Origin: Pinus tabuliformis
Taxonomy: Eukaryota; Streptophyta; Pinopsida; Pinales; Pinaceae
Reading direction: 5' to 3'
Length of the DNA: 64,000 bases
Assembly: GCA_031772625.1 (NCBI GenBank)
Contig: CM062813.1
Location: forward strand, 763,654,720-763,718,719
Position numbers and translations under genes: made by a program. Positions 43,871-55,433 of this stretch are shown here, in pieces. The notes below the pieces were generated by a model. The model did not search any database and was not told where the DNA came from. It saw nothing but the letters and a program-made list of their open reading frames with translations. Positions within the stretch are counted from its first letter, which is position 1, and the number at the start of each line of letters is the position of its first letter.

Positions 43871-44096
43871 GGCATTGAAAGGAATTCTGGTAAAATTTTG
43901 ATTTGCTTTTTGCAGTAGGGATAAGGTTTAAATTGTAGTGTGCTTCTAATACTTGAGGGAATTTTTTTGGATTGATTGGATTGTTGTAGGTACATTTTTT
44001 AGATAGCTACAGCGTTTGAGTGAATTGATTTGTTTCCAACAAGTGTTTTTTTACAGCTTTTGATCATTTTTTGATTTGATTTTCTTTTTAAAATGC

Positions 44097-45400
44097 ATGA
44101 CTAGGAGAGGTAGGGGTTCGAAGCCCAAGAAGGGCAAAGGAAATATTGATAAATCGGAAATTTTTTCTCATGGTGGGTCTTCTGTCATAGGCAAGAGCTC
44201 CAAGCAGACATATATCAATCAAGCCGGTACTTTTCACTTGGATTCTTGAGACAGTAGTTTAGGGGTATTGCAGTCAATGGTAAAGGAGAAGGAGATTGTT
44301 GGAACTAAAAAATTAAGTCTAAAACACAGTGAACCCTCACAATTTGCAGGAGGTAGTTTGTTCGGATGAAAGAGGATGGCAGATCATGCAGAAGGGAATG
44401 AATAAGTGCATGGAGAAGGGGTTGGTGAGAATCAGCCACAAGAAGAGCAACCCACCTTTGGGTTTCCAATTGTGGACCCTAATGCAATCATTCAAATGAA
44501 AAACATCCCACCTTCAGTTCTTCCACATTTCCATGGTAAGGTACATGAGGACCCTAATTATTTTCTTTTTGAATTTGACATACTTTGTAGGAGTTATGAT
44601 TATTATTTGGATTCCCATAAGTTTAGACTATTCCCTACAACCCTTAAAGACTCATCTTTGCATTGGTTTATGGGGCTAGGGGCAAATACTATCACTTCTT
44701 GGGACAAAATGAAGAGGATTTTTCTAAATAAATACCAGGATTATTATAAAACACGAGAAATGTAGGATGAAATTTTCACTATCACACAGAATGATGATGA
44801 AAGTTTGGAGGATTATTTGAAACATTCCTATATATCCTTCAAAGGTTGAAACACAAACTTGATATGAGCACTATTAGAACCCTGTTTTTACGAGGTATTT
44901 TCGATGATTTCAGGAATAATTTGATTTTGTTAGGATAGGGGGACATTGCTCAGCTTTATTTTGACCAAATTTATGACTTGTGCATGAAGTTTTCACGAAA
45001 TCAGCCCAGATCCGGTAAGGGAATTAGAGGCAATTCCAAGAATAGAATATTTGGATCTACAGATGTTATGACTATTGGTTTGGAAAATAAAATGGATAAC
45101 ATGATAATTGAAATTATGAATATTGTTAGTAAGCAGATAGATTCTTTAAAATTTTAGCAGAAATTAGTAGAAGAACAAGAAACGTTGTCCATTTATTGTC
45201 CAAAATGTAGAAAAAAACTTCTTTTACATGAATTTCCTAGAGATGTCAAAAATGTTAATAGTTGTGTGATATGTGAAGGTATGCATCCTACAGAGGAATT
45301 CCCATCCATAACAGGATTGAAAGCAACATTTGAAGGGGAGCATTCGGTACCTAAGCCATTGCATGCTATGGGAGCACGAAAATCATTGCCATAGGTAAGT
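44097..45400 (+). pseudogene. element D gag
   Basis: The start at 44097 reads MTRRGRGSKPKKGKG, matching the Lys-rich start of element B gag. An open stretch at 44406-44765 holds the capsid (PHFHGKVHEDPNYFLFEFDI, LKDSSLHWFMGLG, NTITSWDKMKRIFLNKYQDY). After stops, the Cys/His region follows at 45185-45394 (CPKCRKKLLLHEFP, CVICEGMHPTEEFPS). Gag would form the particle. It has several stops and frameshifts and cannot be made whole. D is close kin to B but on the opposite strand. Confidence 0.88.
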
Positions 45401-46600
45401 ACAGGCATGATTGATGAACATGCACCATATTTTCCTAGTTATAAGATGCCACAATATTTGTTTCAAAATATAAATTATCCTCGATCTTGGTAGCATGGGT
45501 ATCATTCTCAGTTTGGGAAGTCTCCTCCTACTTGGCAACAAGGATGGAGAGGACCACCACACTCTCATTTTTCATATACCATGCCTACTTAGTCATATAC
45601 TACATAGTATTCACCTTATCCTATGGCACAACCCACATTACCAGCTACTCTACCTCAGTAGACGTAGCCTATGCCACCACCATTATGAACACATAAGTTG
45701 CCAACACAGTATGTGCCTAACCCAAATAATAAAGCGGTACAAATGATTCACTCTATTGGACCACTCCCTTTCCCTATTTATCAAACCATTCTAGTTGGGG
45801 TCAATTACCTCTATATGAATTCAGGAAGGGTAATAAATTCATAACAAAAAAAACAAAAACAAAAACAACCTACAGTAATAATTGTGGAGAAAATTGAGGA
45901 AGAAACTCCTAATCTTTCAAACAATGATGTTTCTTTATAGCCTATTCCCATGCACTCATAGTCCTTACCTTCTTCTTCGAACCAACCTCCCTTTCTAGAG
46001 AGGTTGGTTGTGGAGAAAGTTGACCCCACCCTTGAGTGTGACCTGACTTCTGAGTTGAGAAACCTTTTCATAAAGGCTCCTCTGCTGCAGGCTATAAAAC
46101 ATATTCCTATATGTACTAAAATCATTAGGGAAATTTGTCTTAAAAATCTAGGGGCGAAGAGAGATAAAACCTGCACTATCCAATATCCATTTGTCTCTTT
46201 TTAGATAGGTGATAACCCCATTCCCAATGTCTTGATAGACCTTGGAGTATCCATTAATGTGATGACTAGGCAGACCATGGGGTAACTTTGGTTGATTCAC
46301 ATTTGTCCTACGCCCACCATGCTTGAACTAGCTGATAGATCTAAAATCAAACCTGAGGGTGTGTTAGATGAGGTACTTGTATCAATTGACTCATGGGAGT
46401 ACCCCACAAATTTCAGTGTTTTACAACCAAAGAACCCTATTGGGGGACACCTTCTGATCCTGGGACAACCATGGCTTGCTACAACGATGCTTATATAGGT
46501 TGTCGCTTTGGTGACATGTATATTTATCATGGGGATTCTAGGAAGAAGGTCACCTTGTACCCACCTGCCAGATCTATCTAGGAGCTTCGTGATACCTTAT
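45401..46600 (+). pseudogene. element D gag spacer and protease
   Basis: A Pro/Tyr/Gln-rich spacer (45400-45760) leads to the protease with IDLGVSINVMTR at about 46220. LELADRSKIKPEGVLDEVLVSIDSWEYP and GGHLLILGQPWLATT follow (46320-46490). These are the same blocks that flank the element C insertion in B. Stops at 46202 and 46496 and frameshifts show decay. Confidence 0.86.
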
Positions 46601-47075
46601 GGTTGGATTATGATAGTAGTGATGAGGAGACTCAATATCTTTCTATGATTCATCAATATACTGAGTATACTAAGGAGAGTGTGATCTAGAATTTTCTTGG
46701 TAACTTGGACACAATGCAGGACTTTGGACTAATTCGTAAAAAATTTCGTCCAAGTTTATAGGAAAATTGTGATCCACAACCCTCATCATCATTACAGAGT
46801 TTGGTATCTACCACAAACATTCAGGAGCCAGACACTACTATTTTTGAGGTAAGCACAGGAAAATATTTATATATTATCACAAACCTGGACCCATCCCAGC
46901 AAGAGCAGCTTGTGAGTTTTCTATAAGATCATATTGATGGCTTTGCATGGAGTTATGAGGACATGAGAGGCATCCCTCCTGAAACCTCTACCCATTATAT
47001 TTATATTAAGGAGGGTGCCTGACCTATTCGTCAACCCCAAAGGTGAATGAACCCTACACTAAGAGATGTTGTTAA
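46601..47075 (+). pseudogene. element D pre-RT segment, truncated
   Basis: The plus frame reads DTLWLDYDSSDEETQY and then DPSQQEQLVSFL, HIDGFAWSYEDMRGIPPETSTHYIYI and MNPTLRDVVK, the run-up to RT as in element B (AWDYPNMKGIDPQLCTHHIYI, LNPHLKDVVKAEL). It breaks off here, against minus-strand RT of element E. No RT palm, RNase H or integrase of D is present in the window. Confidence 0.86.
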
Positions 47076-47077
47076 GT

Positions 47078-47532
47078 AATAACTTTAAATGATTGTTCCA
47101 ATCCTTAGAATAGACTGTGATGTCATCTAAGTAAATAACAACTGATTTATTAATCAGAACTTTAAGAACAATATCTATAGCATGTTGAAATGTAACACCT
47201 ACGTTAATGAGTTCGAAAGGCATCTTCTGATAAGCGTATGTTCCCCACTTGGTCTTGAATGTTGTTTTTAATTTTTCATGTGGATGCACAAGAATTTGAT
47301 TATATACTGAGAATCTATCTAGAAAAGACATTAATTTGGAACCTACAACTAATTGCAATATCTGCTCCATGGTAGGCAAAGAAAAGTTATCTTTTTGACA
47401 AGCTTTATTCAGGTTCCTAAAATCAATACAAATCCTAATATCACCATTATTTTCCCTTATAGGCACCATATTTGATACCCACTTAGAGTGTCTAACAGGG
47501 AAGATTATTTTGGCTTTCAGAAGCTTGTTCAA
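47078..47532 (-). pseudogene. element E reverse transcriptase, truncated
   Basis: The minus strand reads FPVRHSKWVSNMVPI, GDIRICIDFRNLNKACQKDNF, MSFLDRFSVYNQILVHPHEK, KMPFELINVGVTFQHAID and the catalytic VVIYLDDITVYSKDW. It ends just after NNHLK at the D/E junction. The LDGFSGYNQ block is mutated to LDRFSVYNQ, but the YLDD pair is kept. Thumb, RNase H and integrase are missing. Confidence 0.9.
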
Positions 47533-47960
47533 TTTGTATTTGATTTGATTCTCAAGGTTTGGGTGAATTTTGCAAAGCTTCTATTGAACTAGCTTTTTGT
47601 TTGAAGTCATAGGTATGGTATGTTAAATATCAGAGGTATCATAGGTTTTGAGATCTGTGTAATCCCAGGAAAAGACACCTTTGTATGTTTTCAACAACCT
47701 AATGAATGATATACTTTCTTCTGATGATAAGCCAAGACCTAGGTTGACATTTTGAGGTTTTTCGCTCGACCCTAAGTTTACTACTTCAAATCTCAAACTA
47801 GAACTTTGAGTTTTGGAGTTAGTAACTTTCTTGAATCTATCCTTTAGATCAGAAATATCTTCCATCTTAACTATAGACTTCGTGATTGGGTTTTGATTCT
47901 GATCATTTTTAATTTGTAGATCATGCTCTTGTTCATCTATGATTTGTTCCTCGTAGGACC
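47533..47960 (-). pseudogene. element E pre-RT linker
   Basis: The minus-strand frame 47865-47623 reads LRFEVVNLGSSEKPQNVNLG and FIRLLKTYKGVFSWDYTDLKTYD, the usual lead-in to gypsy RT. It is followed by stops and then KIHPNLENQIKYKLNKLLKAK into RT. It shares the DLKTYD motif with gypsy F. Confidence 0.82.
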
Positions 47961-48500
47961 CTTATAATGTAAGGAAATTAACTATATCCGGATCATTATT
48001 GAATACTCTCCAATTTGTTACATTATCGGGAATAGATGGCCTAAATATTAACTCTATTGAAAATCTATCTAGACTGAAATCTTTTGAGGGTATAATCTTG
48101 GATGCCACATTAGCAAGTAAGTCAACACTTGCATTTTGTAATCTAGGAACTGAAGAAATGTTAAAAGCAGAGAAATGAGAAGTCAAATTCTCAGCTAATG
48201 ATTGATAATGTTTAAGGTGCCCAGAGACACAATGAATTGTATTTGTTACCTACTTCACAATTATTTCAGAATCACCATAGACTTGCAGATATTTGACATT
48301 AATGCCAATGGCTTTATATAGTCCTTGTATCAATGCTTCATATTCAACGATATTATTGGTTCAGTGAAATTCAAGTCTGCAGGCTAACATGGTCTTCTCT
48401 CCTTGCGGATTGATCAAAATGCATTCTGCACCTGCAATGTATTCAGATTTGGGATCGTCAAAATAAAGAGTCCAGAACAAAGAATTATTTTAAATTTTAT
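47961..48500 (-). pseudogene. element E additional RNase H-like domain between protease and RT
   Basis: The minus strand from about 48478 reads WTLYFDDPKSEYIAGAECIL, LACRLEFH, stop, TNNIVEYEALIQGLYKAIGI, YLQVYGDSEIIVK, stop, then FNISSVPRLQNASVDLLANVASK. This is the layout of plant RNase H-like domains, with the four acidic positions visible: D in YFDD, E in EYEAL, D in YGDSE and D in SVDLLA. It is additional to the RNase H expected after RT. It lies upstream of RT and downstream of protease, an unusual place. Two stops interrupt it, the second fitting CAG to TAG. Confidence 0.82.
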
Positions 48501-48542
48501 CCATGAACTTACACATTTGGAAGCATATGTTTGTGAAAAAAA

Positions 48543-49547
48543 TTATATTTGAGACACTACAATGTTATCTGGAAAGGGAGACCTTTGAGCATAAAAGGAT
48601 CCCAAAAATGACTCAGCCGAGTAATTTCCAATGATGTTATTGGTGAAGGCAACAGGTTCATTGCTTCCCTCAAGGTTAGCGTCTGTATATTTCATGAACT
48701 TTTCTCGGTCTACCCTGATTTGGTTTGGTTTACCATTATGTGGCGACCAAATGTGAGACCAATCAGTTGCAAAGTATCCATGCAACTTTTCATACCAATC
48801 CCTACTTAAGGTTAAACCATAAAATTCAGGGATATCAGCCACTAAAGTATCAATTATTTGGGAAAATTTTGGATTAGAGGAAAGCCTAATTGAAACTGAT
48901 ATTATTTATCCAAGTACCTCTACTTTTGTTCTGTCTAATTGAACTATGTGTACTGCAGATTTTTGAGGTGTAATATTCAATTTGGTGCACACAGCTCTTG
49001 GCATAATATTTGAAGAGGCTCCTGAATCAACAAGGTAGTTATGAACATTTTTGTTGAAAATTTTGTAAGTGAGCAGAAATGGAGGAATATGAGAAATATA
49101 TCTATCACCGGTTAGGACTAAATCTGAAGGATATACTTTGTTGGAAGATGATGGAGGTTTTCCCATATCGTAGGCAGCTTGGGTAACTATAGCAGATGGC
49201 AGAGGGGATACAGGAACTGCTTTTAACTCTCTTAATAAAATTTTATGTTGTTGCTTAAGTTTAGTGAGTTCATGCAATGAAATGTTTTCTCTAGTCTTTT
49301 TCATGTCTTCGACTATATTGTATTCCATTGTGTCTGAGATTACCAATGTTTTGGAAGTATTTGGAGGATCTAGAGGAATAGGATCGATTTGACTAGTCTT
49401 AGATTTCTTACTTACTATTTTCTCCTTTACAGGAGTAGTAGTTTTTTGTTTCTGATTTGTGATAGACATGTTAGGAGAGTTTTTACTTCTTGTAGTTACT
49501 GGCATAGCTTGTGCCTCTTCTTCAGATGGGAGCAGAGGATTTTGCAA
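48543..49547 (-). pseudogene. element E protease and upstream spacer
   Basis: A 213-codon stretch (49547-48906) ends in the protease active site NYLVDSGASSNIMPRAVC, a classical D-S-G-A form, unlike the D-L-G-A of elements B and D. The next stretch (48842-48543) reads MADIPEFYGLTLSRDW, LHGYFATDWSHIWSPHNGKPNQIRV and TNNIIGNYSAE, which follows protease in related gypsy elements. The upstream part is Lys/Ser/Thr-rich linker. Stops lie between and after the two frames. Confidence 0.88.
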
Positions 49548-50868
49548 CTTGTTTCTTAATTTCGACTATATCACTAGACATCATTTTTAACACTTTCTGA
49601 AGGCCTTCAAGATTTAAAGGGTCCTTCTAAGATTTCTTTTTAGAATCATCCTTAAATGTTACTTTCTTTGACTTCCTCTCGTCTGTTTGTGATCTCTTTT
49701 CCAAATCTATAATCCTTCTTTCTACAAACAGGGCTTCTTTCATGTTTTCTAAGAGGGTAGCCTTATTGGCTCTATTTATGAAAATCACAATATTAGAAGG
49801 AAGAGACAATATGTACCATTCTATTTGTAGATCTACTGCAGTTTTTGAGGCAGATGGGATTTTATTTAGCAATTTGTTAAATCTGGAGTTGAAGTCTTTG
49901 ATCATTTCATCTGAATTAGCTTTTAAGTTAGAAAAATCATTGATAAAGGATGATATGGTCCTGTCATCACCAAATTTTGCAAGAATAATCTCTTAAAAAG
50001 TATCCCAATCCCTAATTTGAACCTGTTGGAAGGGAAAAATACCAAGATCCATCAGATCCTTAGAAGGTATAAGGGAAAATTTTGATTACAACATCTTCAT
50101 GTGCAACTCCATTAAGATTCATGGCTAACATAAGGTTATTTAGATGTTCTTCAACCAAAAGACCATCATCAGGATTATACTTTGGTAGCCATTTTTCTGG
50201 GTTTGTTGGGAGTGCATTTGGATTTGCAACCAGGACAACACCGGGGTTTGTCCAAGGTTGAGTGGGTCGATTGGCCATAACTCGAGTTGGAGACTGAGAA
50301 TATGGGAAGGTCAATCCAGAAGTAGGTAAAATATGGTGAAGAACTTACTACTAGGTAAGTACTACTAGTGGCAGCACTAATTGGAGAAGTGGATAGTTGA
50401 GAAGTTGTGGATTGAGTAGAAGTGAATGGGGAAGTGAATGGATGTAAAGGTGATGTGATCTCGCTGGTATTCGATTCATATCTTGGTGAGGTAACTTTCC
50501 TACATCGTGGAGGGATGGGGAACTCAAAAGGGATTACTCCAAGCCTTTCAATTTGCAATCTAGTTAATACACCAGTTTGTTGTAATAAGGAAGTAACACT
50601 TTCTTCAAAAACTTCGGGCCTCTCTGGTTTCTCAGTAGAAATGGATATATGTTCCAATTTTTGTATCAAAGAATGAACTTCAAGAGACTCAGGAGTGTAA
50701 TCTAGGAAAGGTGGTTGTCTTAATACTTTGGGAGATGAGGGAGATGTTTCTATAACTTCAAATTTCTGATCAGGATATTATGAATGAGATCTAGAAGGTG
50801 TAGAAGTTGTGGAGGGGTTTTGACTCTTTTGAATGTTTTTCGATTGATCTTTAGGTTTATATGCCATT
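49548..50868 (-). pseudogene. element E gag
   Basis: On the minus strand gag starts near 50868 (MAYKPKDQSKN). It runs through a Ser/Thr/Pro-rich N-terminal region (SPLHPFTSPFTSTQST) and then, in another frame, WLPKYNPDDGLLVEEHLNNLMLAMNLNGVAHEDVVIKIFPYTF (50314-50060). The capsid end is MIKDFNSRFNKLLNKIPSASK and YILSLPSNIVIFINRANK (49905-49627). The layout fits gypsy gag, and the position right after a primer-site-like sequence supports it. Frameshifts split it into at least four pieces. Confidence 0.82.
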
Positions 50869-50881
50869 CATAGTCAGATGG

Positions 50882-50901
50882 CCCTCCTTCTAGTGCCAAA
50901 A
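50882..50901 (-). promoter_or_regulatory. element E primer-binding site candidate
   Basis: On the minus strand TTTTGGCACTAGAAGGAGGG directly follows an LTR-like end (...GGCTACGACA). The position fits a primer-binding site, and the sequence differs from the iMet and Asp sites elsewhere in the window. I could not assign the tRNA with confidence. Confidence 0.55.
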
Positions 50902-51960
50902 TGTCGTAGCCTCAGAATTCTCCTGCCCCAACATGGGGGATAACCACCTGGTCTAGACCTTAACAACTCCTTTTCTGTTTAAAGTGGTGGCTCCGACTAA
51001 GGATAATGGGACCAGTTTTCCAGTGTGGGTTTTAATATGAGAGTGGGTGGTTCACGAGTGATTGTAATAGAATAATGATAATATAAATGACCTATTCTAT
51101 CATGAAAATCTATAACTAACTTATTCTAATATAAACCCAGGTATTTCTATGTGGTATGCGATCTACAAAGATATATGCTTAACATGTGATAATAAACATC
51201 AATCACGCATAAACAGAGATGATAACGTATAAAGATAATTTATTTTACTAAATAGTTAGTCAAAGAAATTTATAAAATATATCACATGTATGATGAGTTA
51301 TATATGAAAATCAAAAATTTCAGCTAGGCATCATACAATAGTGCAATTAACATTTAACAAAAAGGATAAATATCACATACAATTCATGAAAGTAAAGTGT
51401 TGTCACTAATTAAATAAAAACAGAATCAATCATACAAGATAATAGTACCATATGTGTGAATTTCTACTCATTTGACTAATGACATGGATCAACTCCTTTC
51501 TTCAAATCAAATTATCTCCCAAGAACACAATAGTGCATCAACAAAGGAAAGTAGTCTGATATCTAAAAGAAACGATCATGTTCCATAATTTCACCAAAGC
51601 ATTCACAAACTTACAAAAGTGCATTCTTTGCAAAAGTTTTTGATAAAATTATGGACCCTTCTCTAAATGCATGAGAAGGGTATAAATATTATTCTAACTA
51701 ATGTGCAAAATAGATTATAAAAAAATTTGAGGAGGTTTCAAACAAACTTCCTCCTAACTAGTTAACTAAATCTAAAAATAAATAGTGGCTTGATGAGAAG
51801 AGGCTAAGACGATGATTTTTTGTCTCCCAACTTGTCCTTCAAATTGCATATATCGGTCATTGGTTTGAGTTGAGGAGGTGCCCCAAAATGTGTCCTGAGC
51901 TATCCTGCAAAAATCGCATCGGTGAGAGGTGGAGCATCTGCTGAGTCGTATGAAGTGAGA
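50902..51960 (-). repeat. putative element E 5' LTR (outer end not located)
   Basis: On the plus strand the sequence begins TGTCGTAGCCTCAG next to the primer-site candidate, so in the minus sense an LTR ends here with ...CTACGACA. About 1 kb of non-coding, AT-rich sequence follows up to the stop of the next minus-strand ORF at 51963. I could not locate a matching second copy, so the outer boundary is only approximate. Confidence 0.55.
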
Positions 51961-51962
51961 AA

Positions 51963-54880
51963 TTAAGGGTCATGATTTGCTTCCCTTTGAGTCTCTGCCT
52001 TTTCCTGCCAGCTTTTAGTCAAAGCACCTAAATCGGGCATTTCTTTTAGATTGCGTTCCTTTACCAGATTGGTGACAAACAGAGTGTGGTTCACCACCTT
52101 GATTATATTCTTTGATAACCCAGCTACCCTTGCCACTGCTAGCTCATCATGCTTGACTCTCGTGTCCCAATCCATGAAAATAATGTTTTTGTGTGTCTCC
52201 TCAATCTTAGTTAGATTGGATTTCCTTTCATCTTTTGTTTCCTGTGATTCGATGAACTCTAAGATTCTGGTGTTCAGATCAGTAAACTCGGTTCTCCGGT
52301 TGATTGCCTTATCTCTTAGTTGGTCGCTAGTGATCATATAAGGAGTAATGTGTGACATCTTTTGGTAGAGGTGTTCTTGTAGTTTCATCAAGAGGGAATT
52401 CAGTTCCAGCGCCTCTTTAACGAACTCCTCAGTAGTAGGAACTTCCTTATATCTTTCCATGGCTTGCTGCAATTCTTAGAGTTGCATGTTTTTGGTTGAT
52501 ATATTGGCTTCATGGCTTATCTTTACAAACTCCATCTACTATTGCAATTGGGAAAGCTACTCAGCTGCTTGCCTATTCACACTTGCTTTCTCTGTTTCGA
52601 GCTGTGCAATCCTCTCCTCCTTTTCTCTCAATAAAGTAGAGACTTCAGTAATTTTGTCCATGGTGGTCATTGCATATGCTCCCGTGAATTGTGACAATCT
52701 ATTCAAGTTCTCAACTGGGTTGTAAGGAATGTCCCTCCAAATTATGCCCATTGGCTCATTTCCAGGTGGGAGCTCGAGTGTTTCTACCCTTTTCCTTTTC
52801 CTATGTCTTCTTACTACAGCCTTGTGGAGCGGGTTGTAGAAAACATCAAGTGGAGGGATTTCAGTCACTTTCAAGACGATCTCTAATGTGGGTAGAGCAG
52901 GGATAATCTCAATCTGTTGGGATGTTGTCACCTGCTCATCCATAAGCTTGGACTGCTCATCCATAGACTTGGACTCTTCATTCTCCTAAATATGTAGAGG
53001 AGTTTGACACTCCATTGTTTCTTAGGTATCTGTCATTTTGGGAGTGTCTTGTAGTTTTTGATTAAACTGATCCCACTCCTACTCCAAACTACTTCTTTTG
53101 ACCTCTGAACTGATTTCTTTAGGTGGGGTGCTCATAACTTGTTTCTCGGATGATTTCCTATTGGACTCTATTGTATTATCTATGTCTTGGACCTTCCTTG
53201 TATCTGGTTTTTTCAGTAGTCACCTGAAATTCTATGCGAGAACTAGGTCCTTCACTATTAATAGTCACACTTGGCATAGGCTTATCTTCAAACTTCAACA
53301 AGTGCATTGGGATTACTTCGAGCCTTTCATTTCTGAATTCCCAAAAATTCTCAAAATATTCAGGACTCGGGTTGGCTTTAGCCCATTCGAACGCTTTTTA
53401 AAAGGATTTAGATGACTATAATAGGTCTTCAAAATAATTATCCTCGTGGTTGTATGGCTTGAGCTTTACCACAGTAGTGATGTTATATGCTACCTTGTCT
53501 GGATCAAATTGCATTTTTGGCAAAGTATTAAGCGTGAGGGCATGATTAAAATTTGCTAAAGAAAAAGAGTCACACTTGACAGGAAAAGAGGGCCATAATA
53601 ACTTCTTGCTTTCTTTGAGAACTTTAGTTATGTCTTTTCCCACGGTTTGGTGGGAGATTTCCCTTGCCAACAATTTATCAAAATCATACAAAGGAAGGAC
53701 ATGTGGGTCGGCTGTGCTACCAAAAACCCTAATGTAGGTGAATCATTCTTCAATAAAATATTTTTTGATAGATAGAAGGTCTGTAGCTTCTTCTTGAGAA
53801 AACCTAGGGGCTTTCTTATTGAAAATTATTTGATGCAGGGGAAAAATAACAACATCACATATTTTATAGAAATGGGCTATATAATGGGAATCCCATATTT
53901 TCTTATGACTGAGATGGATAGGGTATGGGTCCTGTAAGGTCCATTTCCAACCTATGGTCAGAAATGTAGTGCAGAAACATATGGTGTCCATAATGTAGGC
54001 ACTAAAATAGAACAGAGAAAGGTTCTCTGGAGAGGAGGATCTCTTCTGTTGATATTCGGTAATGATGGTGGCTAGGTTATTGGATAGGATGGTGGCCCAA
54101 TTCATGATGTGGGAATTAATGTAGTCATCAATCAAAGGAATCCATTCTATGAAAAAATTAGTATTATTGGGTAACCCATATAGTCTACATAACATAGCAG
54201 CTTCATAGTTTTAGTAGTTTGGCAAAGAGGCTATAGCATACATACCTGATTTGTCTAATTTGAATTTGTTCTCCAATACTCGCCAGCCCTGAATCAGCTT
54301 GATGGGGTCTTGGTTCTTCTTTGTGAAGTTGGCCACATATGTCTTGTCATATATCCCCTGAGGGTCAAGTATATGATACATTTTCTTCAGGTCCTCTGCT
54401 CTGAATCGCCCCATGAGTTCCATTCTTGAATTCCTGAATTGCTTATCTTGAACGGTGAGGTTTTTGACCAACCACCTGATCATATCAATGTATGGGAGGA
54501 TTTTGGCCCTCGCTACTATCGTATCAAGGAAGGAATAGGTAGCATCCTTGAATTAAAGTCCCGAAGGTCTTGTTGAGTTAGTTGTTGCTCTTGTGACAGT
54601 AATCTTGGGATGCTTGTCCTCAAGCCTATTGTATATGACCTCCCAAGTTGTTTCTCCTCCGTCAGTGCTGCAGACTGTATCAAAGAATATAGGAGCCATC
54701 TCTGTAAACTTAGATTTAGCAATGCTCTGCTTTTTCTGTTTCTGCATCACCTTCCTCAATGACATGTATTTTGTAGCTTGCCTAAATTGGACAAGATATA
54801 TCAGCGCAGATGGTGTTGGGAAATTAAGACTGAAATATTTTCTGAAATGACTTTGGATCATGAGAAAGGTTTAAATGAGA
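51963..54880 (-). pseudogene. long decayed minus-strand ORF of unknown function
   Basis: About 2.9 kb of minus-strand coding sequence is broken into six open pieces by stops and small shifts. From N- to C-terminus: a basic helical part (MSLRKVMQKQKKQSIAKSK), LVKNLTVQDKQFRNSRMELM, an aromatic globular part (YGLPNNTNFFIEWIPLIDDY, LFYFSAYIMDTICFCTTFL, VIFPLHQIIFNKKAPRF), a basic patch (VVRRHRKRKRVETLELPPGN) and a coiled-coil-like tail (LREKEERIAQLETEKASV). I recognise no named family. It sits directly upstream, in sense, of the putative element E LTR, the same relation the envelope-position ORFs of B have to its 3' LTR. It may therefore be the 3' ORF of another element of that kind. Confidence 0.65.
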
Positions 54881-55433
54881 TACTCAACGTTAACTACCCA
54901 TAACTTGGAAAATCATTACCTCTCCTCGGGCCGCTAAACATTTATTAACCTATCAATCCATTCATTTTTATATTAAAACACAATTATTTCACATGCTTAC
55001 CGCTCTTATTCGCACATCACAATCTTTAAAAGGATGCAATATAGCATTTCCTACTCTATAAGGCGAAATGTGATTGCGATTGTCGCAATATCGCATTTCG
55101 CAAATCGTTAATGGATGTTGTAGTGGCATAGCTTAATTACTTGCGATTTTTGCGAAGTGTGATTTGTGAAATAACAAGGTGCTTTTGATCGGGATATCAC
55201 AGCAGGAGGTTTGATCGCGCATTGCAATTTTTTAAAGGTGTTTTATGATCATCACATGGAAAAGCGCGATTTGCGATTTGTGATGAGGATCACATCCTTG
55301 GGTTGTTTTGCAAGATTTTTTCAAGGCAATTTCTTAGACTTAGGTTTCATTATCCTAAGTCTAAAAAATTAAAAAGGGTCCCCATTTATATCTCTCACCT
55401 TAGCTATTGTTATTCATAAATGGGGGGGTTGTT
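54881..55433. other. intergenic stretch with hairpins
   Basis: No gene seen. 55063-55101 is an imperfect inverted repeat built on GCGAAATG...CATTTCGC, and the 200 bases after it are rich in GCGATTTGCGA-like words on both strands. At about 55379-55428, CCCCATTTAT and ATAAATGGGG form another inverted pair that borders the truncated copia element. Confidence 0.6.
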
